A stretch of 64,000 nt of DNA from Sphingobacteriales bacterium 44-15. Lineage in GTDB: Bacteria > Bacteroidota > Bacteroidia > Chitinophagales > Chitinophagaceae. The stretch is taken from NCBI GenBank assembly GCA_001899685.1, contig MKWG01000007.1, positions 128,206 to 192,205 on the forward strand. The letters run 5' to 3'. The translations under genes were made by a program, and so were the position numbers. This document shows positions 1-8,088 of the stretch, piece after piece. Under the pieces are notes generated by a model. The model was given only the letters and a program-made list of their open reading frames with translations. It was not told the origin of the DNA and did no database searches. How positions within the stretch are numbered: position 1 is the first letter of the stretch; each line of letters begins with the position of its first letter.

Positions 1-377
1 CACCACGTGATTCGTTCCACGGTCGCCGGGGCACGTGTCTCCACGTGCCGGAAAGATGAGACTGCGCTTCCCTCCTCTAAAACCTGAACATCGTTCGGGC
101 GGGTCTCACTGGCCGGAAAGTTGTGCATGAAGCGAAAATTATACATACCCCCTTAGCCCGGGCTTAGCGCTCTTTGCCTGCCCGACTAGTCATTCAGGCG
201 GGCGCAATTCCTTAGCGTCCTTTGCGGTAAAAAAAATTAACCGCAAAGGAAATACAAAGTTTTTCGCAAGACCACAAAGAAATTTAATAGGTATATTCTA
301 TGTTTTGCAGGCGCACCTGCTGGGCTGATCTGAAATGCGCCCCTTCCAAACTTACCTGGTAAGCCGCATAATAAGGA
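1..377. repeat. Gene-free left edge with mixed inverted-repeat fragments
   Basis: No convincing gene is seen here. Positions 30-49 form a perfect hairpin with GGCACGTG/CACGTGCC arms and a four-base loop. Positions 218-250 form an 11-bp stem (TCCTTTGCGGT/ACCGCAAAGGA). Roughly 90-138 is the reverse complement of the start of the repeat at 14554-14804 (shared AACTTTCCGG, GAGACCCGCCCGAAC and CGATGTT). A lone TIR half (TGAAATGCGCCC) lies at 331-342. The stretch looks like a mosaic of nested dispersed repeats rather than a promoter, since the first gene runs toward it. Confidence 0.6.
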
Positions 378-1664
378 TTATTTCCCTTTTATATTTGACC
401 AGACTTTTTCCTGCATGCCTTCCATGCGAAGGGCTATGCCGGGTAATGAGGGCAGATTGCTTGATGGTTTATCCAGGTAAAAATAAACTGTGGCTGATAC
501 ATCATCACTCCGGTAGAAATTTACGCTTTGTGCCGTTGCCGGAAATTTTTTATCCGTAAGCCGGGGAAAAGCAGTGCTGTCGAGCATAAGCACCTGCTCT
601 GTAGGATTGCCCCTCATATTCAGTATATCACCCCCCTCAGCGCCAAGCAGTGTCCACACCGGCATTAATGACGCACCGGCAGCAATCATTGCCTTCACCT
701 TGTCTGGCGCAGCGCTACCCATTTGCTGAAGCCGTACCGAGCATTCCTTATGAAAATAAACCGGATCGGGTATATGAAACCGGTAGAAAGTATAGATATC
801 ATGATCCGTATCAGCTACCAGTGAGCCCTGGTAGCGGTTGACATATACACCCTGTCCCCAGCCGCTTCCTATATAGTCTTCCGTGCCGGTACCTGCCAGG
901 GTAGGATACCTGCTGTCTCCATCCATATATATTTTCACCTCGCCTTCTCCAAACCATGTGCCGCGGTAAACGGGATCACCAATCACCCCGATGTTTGCGC
1001 CGATATACCTGCCTGCGCCTGTCACCTTTGGCAGTATTACATAATCTTTACCCAGCGCTGTTTGAGGCACCCTGTTCCAATAAGCATGGAAATACATTGC
1101 ATCATTGGGAAGCCTTTCCATCTCTGTATAATTAATATCATACCATACCAGCGCATGAAAAGGAGACTCATTGGTCAATACAATTTTTGCAGACTTACGG
1201 TAAGGCATTGGAATGGTAAAATTGAAAGACCTTGCTTCAGGACTGGAAAATAATGCATTCTCAAAAGGCACCATCAGCCCGAGCGTATTACCAAAAAAAT
1301 CCCCTACGGGAGCAGACACAGCCGGCTTTGTGGCCCCATCCCAATACATCTCAATACGTATCAGTCTTCTTTGTTCTGCACTGCGTGGTATGGTGCCGCT
1401 CAGCCACATACGGTTGATGATACCTGCGCCTTTTACATCCATCAGCACCAGTTGTTCGCCCGACTTCAGCGTATAGAACGCACTGCCTTTGGCCCCTTTA
1501 TTGGTTTTTCCTCCCTGCCCTCTTTCGCCGGACGGATTTTCAGGACTTATCCACCGGGTATTGGTTTTCGGCTCCGGAGCTTTGTACAGCTCCTGCGCTG
1601 CCGGCTTATCAATATTGCAGAATATCCAGAAGGTCAATAGCAGCAAAGGCAAATATTTTTTCAT
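378..1664 (-). CDS. Secreted GH172-family (DUF2961) glycoside hydrolase
   Basis: 428 residues with a clear N-terminal signal peptide (KKYLPLLLLTFWIF, cleavage near AAQ). The body matches DUF2961, now glycoside hydrolase family 172. Seen are an N-terminal segment with GAGIINRMW, the region around SAPVGDFFG, and the strongly conserved GTGTEDYIG motif near residue 260, whose Glu belongs to the family active site. Characterised family members act on fructofuranose or arabinofuranose linkages as homomultimers; the substrate here cannot be told. It stands alone on the minus strand, with about 160 bp separating it from the upstream heme operon. Family call is firm, substrate open. Confidence 0.88.
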   Translation of the reverse strand: MKKYLPLLLLTFWIFCNIDKPAAQELYKAPEPKTNTRWISPENPSGERGQGGKTNKGAKGSAFYTLKSGEQLVLMDVKGAGIINRMWLSGTIPRSAEQRRLIRIEMYWDGATKPAVSAPVGDFFGNTLGLMVPFENALFSSPEARSFNFTIPMPYRKSAKIVLTNESPFHALVWYDINYTEMERLPNDAMYFHAYWNRVPQTALGKDYVILPKVTGAGRYIGANIGVIGDPVYRGTWFGEGEVKIYMDGDSRYPTLAGTGTEDYIGSGWGQGVYVNRYQGSLVADTDHDIYTFYRFHIPDPVYFHKECSVRLQQMGSAAPDKVKAMIAAGASLMPVWTLLGAEGGDILNMRGNPTEQVLMLDSTAFPRLTDKKFPATAQSVNFYRSDDVSATVYFYLDKPSSNLPSLPGIALRMEGMQEKVWSNIKGK

Positions 1665-1824
1665 GCGACAGCGTTAAAGGTTGATAATGTATGACAGATA
1701 TATGAAGATAAACAAATCGTAAAGATAGCCGCCCCTTTAAACCTTTAAAGTATTCCACAAAAACAAATAAGAGCAACAAAATTTGCTGCTCTTATCCAGG
1801 TATCTGTAATAGATCAGAAAATAC

Positions 1825-2751
1825 TTACTTCTTTTGCAGCGCAGTATTACCGCCACGCTGTATATATCCCTGTATAACTGCTGCCGCTTTCTTCTCCACT
1901 TCAGTTGAAGAAAGAGACTGTTCTTCAAGACTGTCCAGCTCCTCTCCCAGCCTTTTATCATTCAGTTTTGCCACCAGGTGAATATTAGTGCGGTCTCTCA
2001 GCACTTCATCCCAGCCCCGGCGAACAGCCTGCCAGAATTGCCGGTGCTTTTCCCACCAGGCCGCAGCCTGGCGGCATTTGCTGTCGTCAACTTTGCGATA
2101 AATATTATATCCCTTCTCATCTGCAATATACTCGTCGGGAGCGCCGTCGGTGCGGCGTATCTTTTTATTATCCTGCTCATGCACCCAGCCGGTATCAGTG
2201 ATCACGATACGATTGGTGCGCTGCAACACATTATAATCATTCCGTTTGGTATACTCTCGCCTGGGCAAAGGAGCATCTGTGGTATTCTCCCAGAATAATT
2301 TACCATCGGTTTTTACCCATTTGCTGCTACCCTGGTATCTCGGCGCATCATCTACCTCCCATACCGTCTGTGTCCACTGGCCTTTTACATCCTGAGGTCT
2401 TCCTGCTACAGGCTTCCAGCTCGCATCGTGGGTAAACTGCCACCAATTTGATTTTTCGTATTCCCAGTCTTCCCGCCAGTGCTTTATGATCATCGTATCA
2501 TTGATCACCAGCAGGTGCTGGAACACAAATTTTTTTCCTGAAGCCTCTTCCGGCACTACCCATTCCAGCCCCATGGCACGATAGCGCGGTTTAAATTTAT
2601 ATTCTTCATCTGCAGCAAAAGTCTCTGCATATTTAAATTCTACTTCATAACACCCGCAAAGGCTTTTGATCGTCTGCTGTTCAGCAACCGGCTGTGCATG
2701 TGCTGCCATTGTAAATACAAAAGGCAGTGCGGTAAAGAAAAGTTTTTTCAT
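1825..2751 (-). CDS. DUF6607 family secreted protein, third gene of the heme operon
   Basis: 308 residues with a signal peptide (KKLFFTALPFVFTMAAHAQ). A CGCYEVEFKY segment near residue 32 is followed by a Trp/Tyr-rich body with several WEY/WWQF/WEV motifs, as in Bacteroidota DUF6607 proteins. No catalytic motif is recognised. It follows the HmuY-like gene by 40 bp on the same strand and is probably cotranscribed with it and the TonB receptor. From this context a periplasmic or surface role in heme or iron handling is inferred; no function is established from the sequence. Confidence 0.8.
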   Translation of the reverse strand: MKKLFFTALPFVFTMAAHAQPVAEQQTIKSLCGCYEVEFKYAETFAADEEYKFKPRYRAMGLEWVVPEEASGKKFVFQHLLVINDTMIIKHWREDWEYEKSNWWQFTHDASWKPVAGRPQDVKGQWTQTVWEVDDAPRYQGSSKWVKTDGKLFWENTTDAPLPRREYTKRNDYNVLQRTNRIVITDTGWVHEQDNKKIRRTDGAPDEYIADEKGYNIYRKVDDSKCRQAAAWWEKHRQFWQAVRRGWDEVLRDRTNIHLVAKLNDKRLGEELDSLEEQSLSSTEVEKKAAAVIQGYIQRGGNTALQKK

Positions 2752-2791
2752 GTCCGTTTAAATTTAATCCGGGTTATTTGTTGGCAATACC

Positions 2792-3400
2792 TTAAAAGCT
2801 TTTAGATCCGTCAGGCTGGTAAATGAACCTGAAAGTATAATACCTTGCCACATCGTCTGCAACAGGCGTAGCGGGAGCGCCCTTATAATAGCTGAGAATC
2901 TCCAGCTTGGCATATTTTCCTGAAGCGGTACGCAACACTATAAAATTGCCCGGTATAGATGAAATGATATTAGTGGTAAAATCATAATTGTACCATCCAT
3001 TGCCGGAACCTGTGGGAACAGCATAAGCAGGAGCGTTATCTGTATGAAAAGCAGAATCAGCAGCAATGGCTGCATAGCTGTCAAAGCTGGTGGCACGCTG
3101 CACAAAAGCTCCTCCGGCTCCGGGACCACTGGCGCCGCCATTAGTAATAATAGTAGTGCTCCTGAAAGCAATATCCCATTTTGATGAGGCGGAATCTGAA
3201 ACTGCTATTTCTTTCCCGGTTTCAAGGGAATAAAAAGCATAGTGGTTATCATTCGCTGTCGGATCGGCTGCAAAACTTTTTACTTCCGTAGCAGTTAATG
3301 GTATTTCTTCTTCCGGCTTATCATCTTTTTTGCAGGAGCTTGCTATTATCATTGTCATCGCAAAAAAATAACTTACTGCTAAAGCGCTTTTGTTCCTCAT
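2792..3400 (-). CDS. hmuY: HmuY-like heme-binding lipoprotein
   Basis: 202 residues. The N-terminus has a lipoprotein signal with lipobox ASSC (Cys23) followed by KKDD, so the mature protein is lipid-anchored. The remainder fits the HmuY family: YAFYSLETGKEI, then SSKWDIAFRSTTI, and a C-terminal ARYYTFRFIYQPDGS strand typical of the fold. Known HmuY proteins capture heme and pass it to a TonB-dependent partner. Only 3 bp separate it from the receptor gene upstream, so the two are almost certainly coupled. The heme ligands cannot be assigned by eye. Confidence 0.85.
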   Translation of the reverse strand: MRNKSALAVSYFFAMTMIIASSCKKDDKPEEEIPLTATEVKSFAADPTANDNHYAFYSLETGKEIAVSDSASSKWDIAFRSTTIITNGGASGPGAGGAFVQRATSFDSYAAIAADSAFHTDNAPAYAVPTGSGNGWYNYDFTTNIISSIPGNFIVLRTASGKYAKLEILSYYKGAPATPVADDVARYYTFRFIYQPDGSKSF

Positions 3401-3403
3401 GTT

Positions 3404-5503
3404 TTATTGATTGTTTTTTTGAAAAAATCGGTAATTGAATGCTATATAAAAGCTGATACCCGGATTATCCGTCATGTATCTTTTATCACGCACATTAGTA
3501 AGATTGTCAATGCCCGCTTTCACATCAATTGTTTTGCCAAATGATCTTCCCCCACTGACATTGAGCTGCAAGTTCCCCTTTGCATATTCATCGTCCCGGT
3601 TCAGGATAAGATTACCATCCATATCAGCTACTCCCCACCGGCTCCTGTAGATGCCCCTGAGCGTGGCAAACCACGCACCCTGCTCATAAAAGAGCTTGAT
3701 ATTAGCCATGTGCTTGCTGCGATCCATTAATCCTCCATAATCCTTCCTGGGAACTTGTACAGATAGTAATGATCCAGGCTTTTTGCCAAATGTTTTTCCT
3801 TCTTTAACCTGGCGAAGCTCCTCTTTATCCGCAGTAAGCAGGAACTGGTATCCGCCTTCTGCGCTGAGATTTTTATTGATGCGCCATTTCAGGTTTGTTT
3901 CAATCCCCTGTGTATATGCACTATTGACGTTAAAATAACTATATACGTAAGCCCCGGTGGATTTAATGGCAACGATACGGGTAATGATCATGTTATCTAT
4001 ATCGTTGCGAAAAACATTTACCTTAACAGAAATATCATTGTTAAACCGGTATTCTCCTGCAATATTTACTCCCCGGGAATATTCAGGCTCAAGCACCTTT
4101 AACATCTTCCCATAGGCTGAGATACTGTCTAATATTCCCGCCTGAAATTGTTGTTGCAATTGTGCCACAGATGTTTCGCTGGCGCCATACACGGTATACC
4201 CCCCTGCAGCATTGTTGGTGAAGTTGAGATAAAGCTGCCTGAAATCAGGTGCCTTAAAGCCCGCACCGTAGGAGGCACTGAAGGAGAGTTTCTCTGTAGC
4301 TTTAACACGTACCGCCAGCTTAGGGCTGAACCTGCTGGCATAGGCCGCATTATTATCATAACGCAATCCACCGATCAGTACAGCACGATCGCCAAAGCGG
4401 TGCTCATCCTGAATAAAAATATATTCTGTTGTATTATGTTTAATACCGGAATACCGGTTAGTGTTCAGCCGTTCCCTGGTATAACCAGCACCCAGCGTAA
4501 GGTCATTGGTTTCCAGTAACTTGATATCCGTCTGGTTTTCGATGCGGTTAAAGCGCTGCTGGAAAAAATCATTATAATAAGGAGTGTCAATCGCTTTCAC
4601 ATACTCCATTGTCTCCGATTCAAACTGTGAAAAATTGCCCCTGAATACGGACTGGACCTTTGGAGAAAAATTGAACCTGATAAACGGGTAAATATTATAC
4701 TCCCTGATACGGGGGCTTCCCTGGGCAATACCGTAATCTGTACTGTAAAGCGTTTGCTGCTTTTCATTATAATACCTGAGCGATATGCCGGTTTTTACTA
4801 TCGAGCCAAATCCCTGTTCTGCTTTTACCTGGGCGGTATAGCTGTGAAAAGGCATTACCGTCTTACCGGTATCCTTTTTGTTAAAATCATATCCCGAAGA
4901 GCTGTTCCTGTTCACAAACGCCGACAGGCTAAAGCGTTTATGTGAAAAGCTGCCGCCGGCATTCGCATCCACTGTATTATAGCTTCCATAACGCAGGTTA
5001 GCATACAGCCCATTGGATCTGGAAGCATCTGTAATGATATTGATCACTCCGCCCATAGCTTCACTCCCGTAAAGGCTGCTGGAAGGTCCCTTGACTATTT
5101 CGATCTGCCTGATGTTATTTACGGTTACCCGGTTGAGGTCAAGTACACCGCCATTACGGCCTACCAATGGTTCTCCATCCACCAGTATCAGCACATAGTC
5201 AGGACCTAATCCCTGTATCTGCACGCCATTACCAAAGCTGTTGGTAATATATAGTCCTGTCTGTTCTTTAAGAATATTATTAAGCCTGAGAGCGCCGGAT
5301 TGCCGGATCACTTTCTCAGGCACTACAGTAACCGGGACAGCAACATTGCTCAGCTTTCTTATTGTGCGTGTGGCAGTGATCACCACCGGCTCAAGCTGCC
5401 TGGAAAGGCTATCTGTATCACTCTGTCCCATTGACGCAGTGGGAAATAGAGACATTATTCCAAATATCATTAGTATCACTGAAGATACTCTATATCGTTC
5501 CAT
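3404..5503 (-). CDS. TonB-dependent outer-membrane receptor, HmuR-like (heme/iron uptake)
   Basis: 699 residues: signal peptide to about residue 26, then a plug domain with LEPVVITATRTIRKLSNVAV, LVDGEPLVGRNGG and IEIVKGPSSSLYGSEAMGGVINI, followed by a beta-barrel ending in an aromatic residue pattern (FYIAFNYRFFQKNNQ). Unlike SusC proteins it has no N-terminal carboxypeptidase-like domain and no SusD partner, and its next gene is hmuY-like, so heme is the likely cargo. It heads the operon receptor-HmuY-DUF6607. A -7-like TAGTTTTG lies at 5541-5548 on the coding strand, without a good -33 box. No Fur-type box was recognised. Confidence 0.88.
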   Translation of the reverse strand: MERYRVSSVILMIFGIMSLFPTASMGQSDTDSLSRQLEPVVITATRTIRKLSNVAVPVTVVPEKVIRQSGALRLNNILKEQTGLYITNSFGNGVQIQGLGPDYVLILVDGEPLVGRNGGVLDLNRVTVNNIRQIEIVKGPSSSLYGSEAMGGVINIITDASRSNGLYANLRYGSYNTVDANAGGSFSHKRFSLSAFVNRNSSSGYDFNKKDTGKTVMPFHSYTAQVKAEQGFGSIVKTGISLRYYNEKQQTLYSTDYGIAQGSPRIREYNIYPFIRFNFSPKVQSVFRGNFSQFESETMEYVKAIDTPYYNDFFQQRFNRIENQTDIKLLETNDLTLGAGYTRERLNTNRYSGIKHNTTEYIFIQDEHRFGDRAVLIGGLRYDNNAAYASRFSPKLAVRVKATEKLSFSASYGAGFKAPDFRQLYLNFTNNAAGGYTVYGASETSVAQLQQQFQAGILDSISAYGKMLKVLEPEYSRGVNIAGEYRFNNDISVKVNVFRNDIDNMIITRIVAIKSTGAYVYSYFNVNSAYTQGIETNLKWRINKNLSAEGGYQFLLTADKEELRQVKEGKTFGKKPGSLLSVQVPRKDYGGLMDRSKHMANIKLFYEQGAWFATLRGIYRSRWGVADMDGNLILNRDDEYAKGNLQLNVSGGRSFGKTIDVKAGIDNLTNVRDKRYMTDNPGISFYIAFNYRFFQKNNQ

Positions 5504-5632
5504 ATATCTTATGAGGCAAATAGAATAGTTATTTACAGGACAAAACTATTTTTGAAGGAGCTCAAAAGGAGTAGCTATCGGGAAAATTATTTACGAGAAA
5601 GGAAATTATTTGGAGTGGTTATTCTAAACAAA

Positions 5633-5656
5633 CAGGGTAGCATGACTGCTACCCTG
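5633..5656. terminator. Strong hairpin upstream of the heme receptor gene
   Basis: Perfect 10-bp arms CAGGGTAGCA / TGCTACCCTG with a 4-base loop. Read on the minus strand it is followed by TTTGTTTAG, a poor U-tract, about 130 bases upstream of the TonB receptor start. It may end a transcript entering from the right or act as a leader structure; which of these cannot be decided here. Confidence 0.45.
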
Positions 5657-5951
5657 TTGCAATGTCTTTAGTTGACGGTTCCGAGGACATTTGATTTTCA
5701 TCGGTTTGGATTTCAGGTGGTCGTTTTTCGGGTTATTGGATTTAAAAGGCTGGGTGCTTTCCGAGATCAGGGTTGAATTTTCAATAAATATCGGATTTGT
5801 TACACAAAGAAACTACAATATGGATTGTGGAAAAATAGTGCATAATAGGATTGTATTGTAATGATGTTACGACAATAGTAGTAAAACTACGTTGTATCAT
5901 ACTAAGTGAATACCCTGATGAAGAATAGACAAACATATTAGCGAGGAAAAA

Positions 5952-6030
5952 AAGTGGTAAGTGGCAGGTGGTAAAATGTGCGCGCCTGCAGCTTACCACT
6001 TACGACTTATCACTTACCACTTACTACTTA
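5952..6030. repeat. GTGGTAAGTG-type inverted repeat (dispersed family, variant)
   Basis: The left arm carries AAGTGGTAAGTGGCAGGTGG. The right arm carries TTACCACTTACGACTTATC and CTTACCACTTACTACTT. The arms pair imperfectly around a short GC core. The same unit recurs at 41793-41854. Confidence 0.7.
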
Positions 6031-6086
6031 TTCCCTGTTACCGCGCCAATAACATCTTTTAAGATAACGTTAGCACATTTCGTTAT

Positions 6087-6212
6087 TAACTTTGTGTCAC
6101 ATCAGGAGGAAACATTTCCCTGGTGTTTATAATAAATAATACAGTAAATTTTTCTCATAAGCAGTTAGTTTTGGTTGCGGCCCCTATTTCCATAGGGGCT
6201 TTTTTATTTAAA
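6087..6212 (+). ncRNA. Candidate small RNA: promoter element, hairpin, intrinsic terminator
   Basis: TAACTTTG at 6087-6094 fits the Bacteroidota -7 box (TAnnTTTG), though no good -33 box is seen. A stem-loop follows immediately at about 6100-6125 (CATCAGG paired with CCTGGTG, inner GAA/TTC). An A/T-rich linker leads to a textbook terminator, GCCCCTAT-TTCC-ATAGGGGC plus six T's, ending near 6207. No credible coding frame lies between, and the downstream sulfatase starts 235 bases later. This is an inference from structure only; no known RNA family was recognised. Confidence 0.4.
6180..6207 (+). terminator. Intrinsic terminator
   Basis: An eight-pair stem GCCCCTAT/ATAGGGGC with a TTCC loop, followed directly by a run of T's. 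It has the canonical rho-independent form on the plus strand. Confidence 0.75.
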
Positions 6213-6271
6213 GCAGGCAACCTGCCGGTGAGCAAAAAAACAAAGAAAGCTGCACGCAAACGTTTGACTAC

Positions 6272-6372
6272 GGGCGCATTTCAAATTTTCACACCATTTC
6301 TCCCCTTTCTGCTGCACGGAGAGGGATTGCAGGGGTGAGGGAAATATGTGCCGCAAAATTTGAAATGCGCCC
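6272..6372. repeat. Miniature element with terminal inverted repeats
   Basis: The left end GGGCGCATTTCAAATTTT and the right end AAAATTTGAAATGCGCCC are perfect inverted repeats of 18 bp bounding about 65 bp of unrelated interior. Related ends occur at 14554-14804 and 40859-40996, with a single half at 331-342. No target duplication was recognised and no transposase is present. Confidence 0.7.
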
Positions 6373-6446
6373 TTTGTCTATCCGGATTAAGAAGAGAAAG
6401 ACTAACTTAACAGCCTCCTTTCACTTTATCAAAACATTACTTCATT

Positions 6447-7982
6447 ATGAAAAAACCAGGCGGGCTGTTTTTAATAATACTGCTGTTTATATGCGGGTTG
6501 CAACTGCGCGCTCAGCAATCCCTCCGCCCGAATATCATTGTTTTCCTGGTAGATGATATGGGTTGGCAGGATTGCTCCCTGCCTTTCTGGACTTCAGCAA
6601 CGCCTCTGAACAAACGATATCACACTCCCAATATGGAACGCCTTGCAAAGGAAGGTATGAAGTTTACCAATGCCTACGCCGCCCCGGTTTGTACGCCTTC
6701 GCGCAGCAGCATGCTCAGCGGGATGAATGTGGCGCATCATGGCATCACCAACTGGACCTCTCCGGCAAAAGACAACAATACGGATGCCAAAGACGATCAG
6801 TTTGAAGCCGCTCAATGGAACATGAACGGGTTAAGCCCAACAGCGGGTGTGGAAGCAACAGCTTATGCCACAGTTTTTCCCGAGTTACTGAAGCAATCCG
6901 GATATTTTACCATACATGTAGGCAAAGCACATTGGGCATCCTATGGAACGCCGGGCGCAAGCCCGTATAACATGGGCTTTATCGTAAATATTTCCGGGCA
7001 TTCTGCAGGGCATCCGCAGAGCTACCTCAGCGAAGAGCATTACGGCAATATGCCCCGCAAAGCGATCATACAGGCAGTCCCTGACCTCGAAGAGTACTAT
7101 GATTCAGGGACTTTCCTGACGGAAGCGCTCACACTCGAGGCCGAAAAAGCGCTGGAATACCCTATTAAAAATCATCAGCCCTTTTACCTGAATATGGCGC
7201 ATTACGCCGTACATACTCCCATCATGGGAGACAAACGTTTTGTTCAAAAATATCTTGACAATGGGCTTGACAGTATAGAAGCCAGGTATGTCAGCCTGCT
7301 TGAGGGAATGGATAAAAGCCTCGGCGATATCATGGATTTCCTTAAAGCAAAAGGCGTCGAGAAAAATACCATCATCATCTTTATGAGCGATAACGGAGGG
7401 CTTAGCCTTGCACCACCAAGAGGCGGCGCCCCGCATACGCAAAATCTCCCGCTGAAAGGAGGTAAAGGATCGGTATATGAAGGCGGTATCCGTGAGCCGA
7501 TGATCGTAAAATGGCCAGGCATTGTAAAGCCATCTTCGGTAACAGACCAGTATGTTATTATAGAAGATTTTTTCCCTGCCATACTTGAAATGGCGGGCGT
7601 GCGCAATTACAAAACCGTGCAGCGGGTTGACGGAAAAAGCTTTGTGCCTGTATTGAAAAACCCGTTGTATAAAGACACTTCACGGTTATTGATCTGGCAT
7701 TATCCCAATAAATGGCAGGACCAGGGCGGCCCAGGGATTAATTATTTCAGCGCCGCAAGAAAAGGCGACTGGAAACTGGTATATAGCCTGCGCACCGGCA
7801 AAGGAGAACTGTATAATCTGAAAGAGGATATCGGTGAAACAAACAATCTCGCGGCTAAATATCCTGCAAAACTAAAAGAGCTGGAATCCCTGCTGGGAAA
7901 AAAGCTGCAAACGTGGAATGCCCCTATGCCACTGGATAAAACAACGCGTCAGCCTGCAGCATGGCCGGGGCAAACCCTTTAG
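6447..7982 (+). CDS. Secreted sulfatase (Cys-type)
   Basis: 511 residues. A signal peptide ends near residue 22 (LRAQ). RPNIIVFLVDDMGWQD gives the two metal-binding Asp at 36-37. The sulfatase signature PVCTPSRSS places the formylglycine-forming cysteine at residue 82, followed by SMLSGMNVAHHG. IGKxHW-type (VGKAHW) and IIIFMSDNGG motifs complete the active site. Cys rather than Ser at the key site means an anSME or FGE maturase must be encoded elsewhere, as none is in the window. It forms a tandem pair with the next sulfatase, about 106 bp away, and may share a transcript. The substrate is unknown; such enzymes remove sulfate from glycans or aryl sulfates. Confidence 0.92.
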   Translation: MKKPGGLFLIILLFICGLQLRAQQSLRPNIIVFLVDDMGWQDCSLPFWTSATPLNKRYHTPNMERLAKEGMKFTNAYAAPVCTPSRSSMLSGMNVAHHGITNWTSPAKDNNTDAKDDQFEAAQWNMNGLSPTAGVEATAYATVFPELLKQSGYFTIHVGKAHWASYGTPGASPYNMGFIVNISGHSAGHPQSYLSEEHYGNMPRKAIIQAVPDLEEYYDSGTFLTEALTLEAEKALEYPIKNHQPFYLNMAHYAVHTPIMGDKRFVQKYLDNGLDSIEARYVSLLEGMDKSLGDIMDFLKAKGVEKNTIIIFMSDNGGLSLAPPRGGAPHTQNLPLKGGKGSVYEGGIREPMIVKWPGIVKPSSVTDQYVIIEDFFPAILEMAGVRNYKTVQRVDGKSFVPVLKNPLYKDTSRLLIWHYPNKWQDQGGPGINYFSAARKGDWKLVYSLRTGKGELYNLKEDIGETNNLAAKYPAKLKELESLLGKKLQTWNAPMPLDKTTRQPAAWPGQTL

Positions 7983-8088
7983 AAAGGAAAAGAGGATGCA
8001 TTAAACCTCTGTTAAAAAATATACCTTTAACCACGCAGCCTGCATGCAAGCTTTAATCTATCGAAAGTTAATAATCAAAATTAAGTTC

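Larger units (their letters stand above)
5504..6446. other. 943-bp gene-free region between heme operon and sulfatase genes
   Basis: No open frame here looks like a protein gene. The stretch holds a 10-bp-stem hairpin (5633-5656), a GTGGTAAGTG-type inverted repeat (5952-6030), a candidate promoter plus terminator enclosing a short RNA (6087-6212), and a miniature inverted-repeat element (6272-6372). The part 5660-5950 shows nothing I can name. Confidence 0.6.

Noticed and set aside
5781-5999. 72-codon minus-strand frame in the gene-free region
   Set aside because: It runs across the inverted repeat at 5952-6030 and its translation is not protein-like.
6123-6338. 71-codon frame spanning the terminator at 6180-6207
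   Set aside because: It reads through a strong intrinsic terminator and into the TIR element; no domain is seen.
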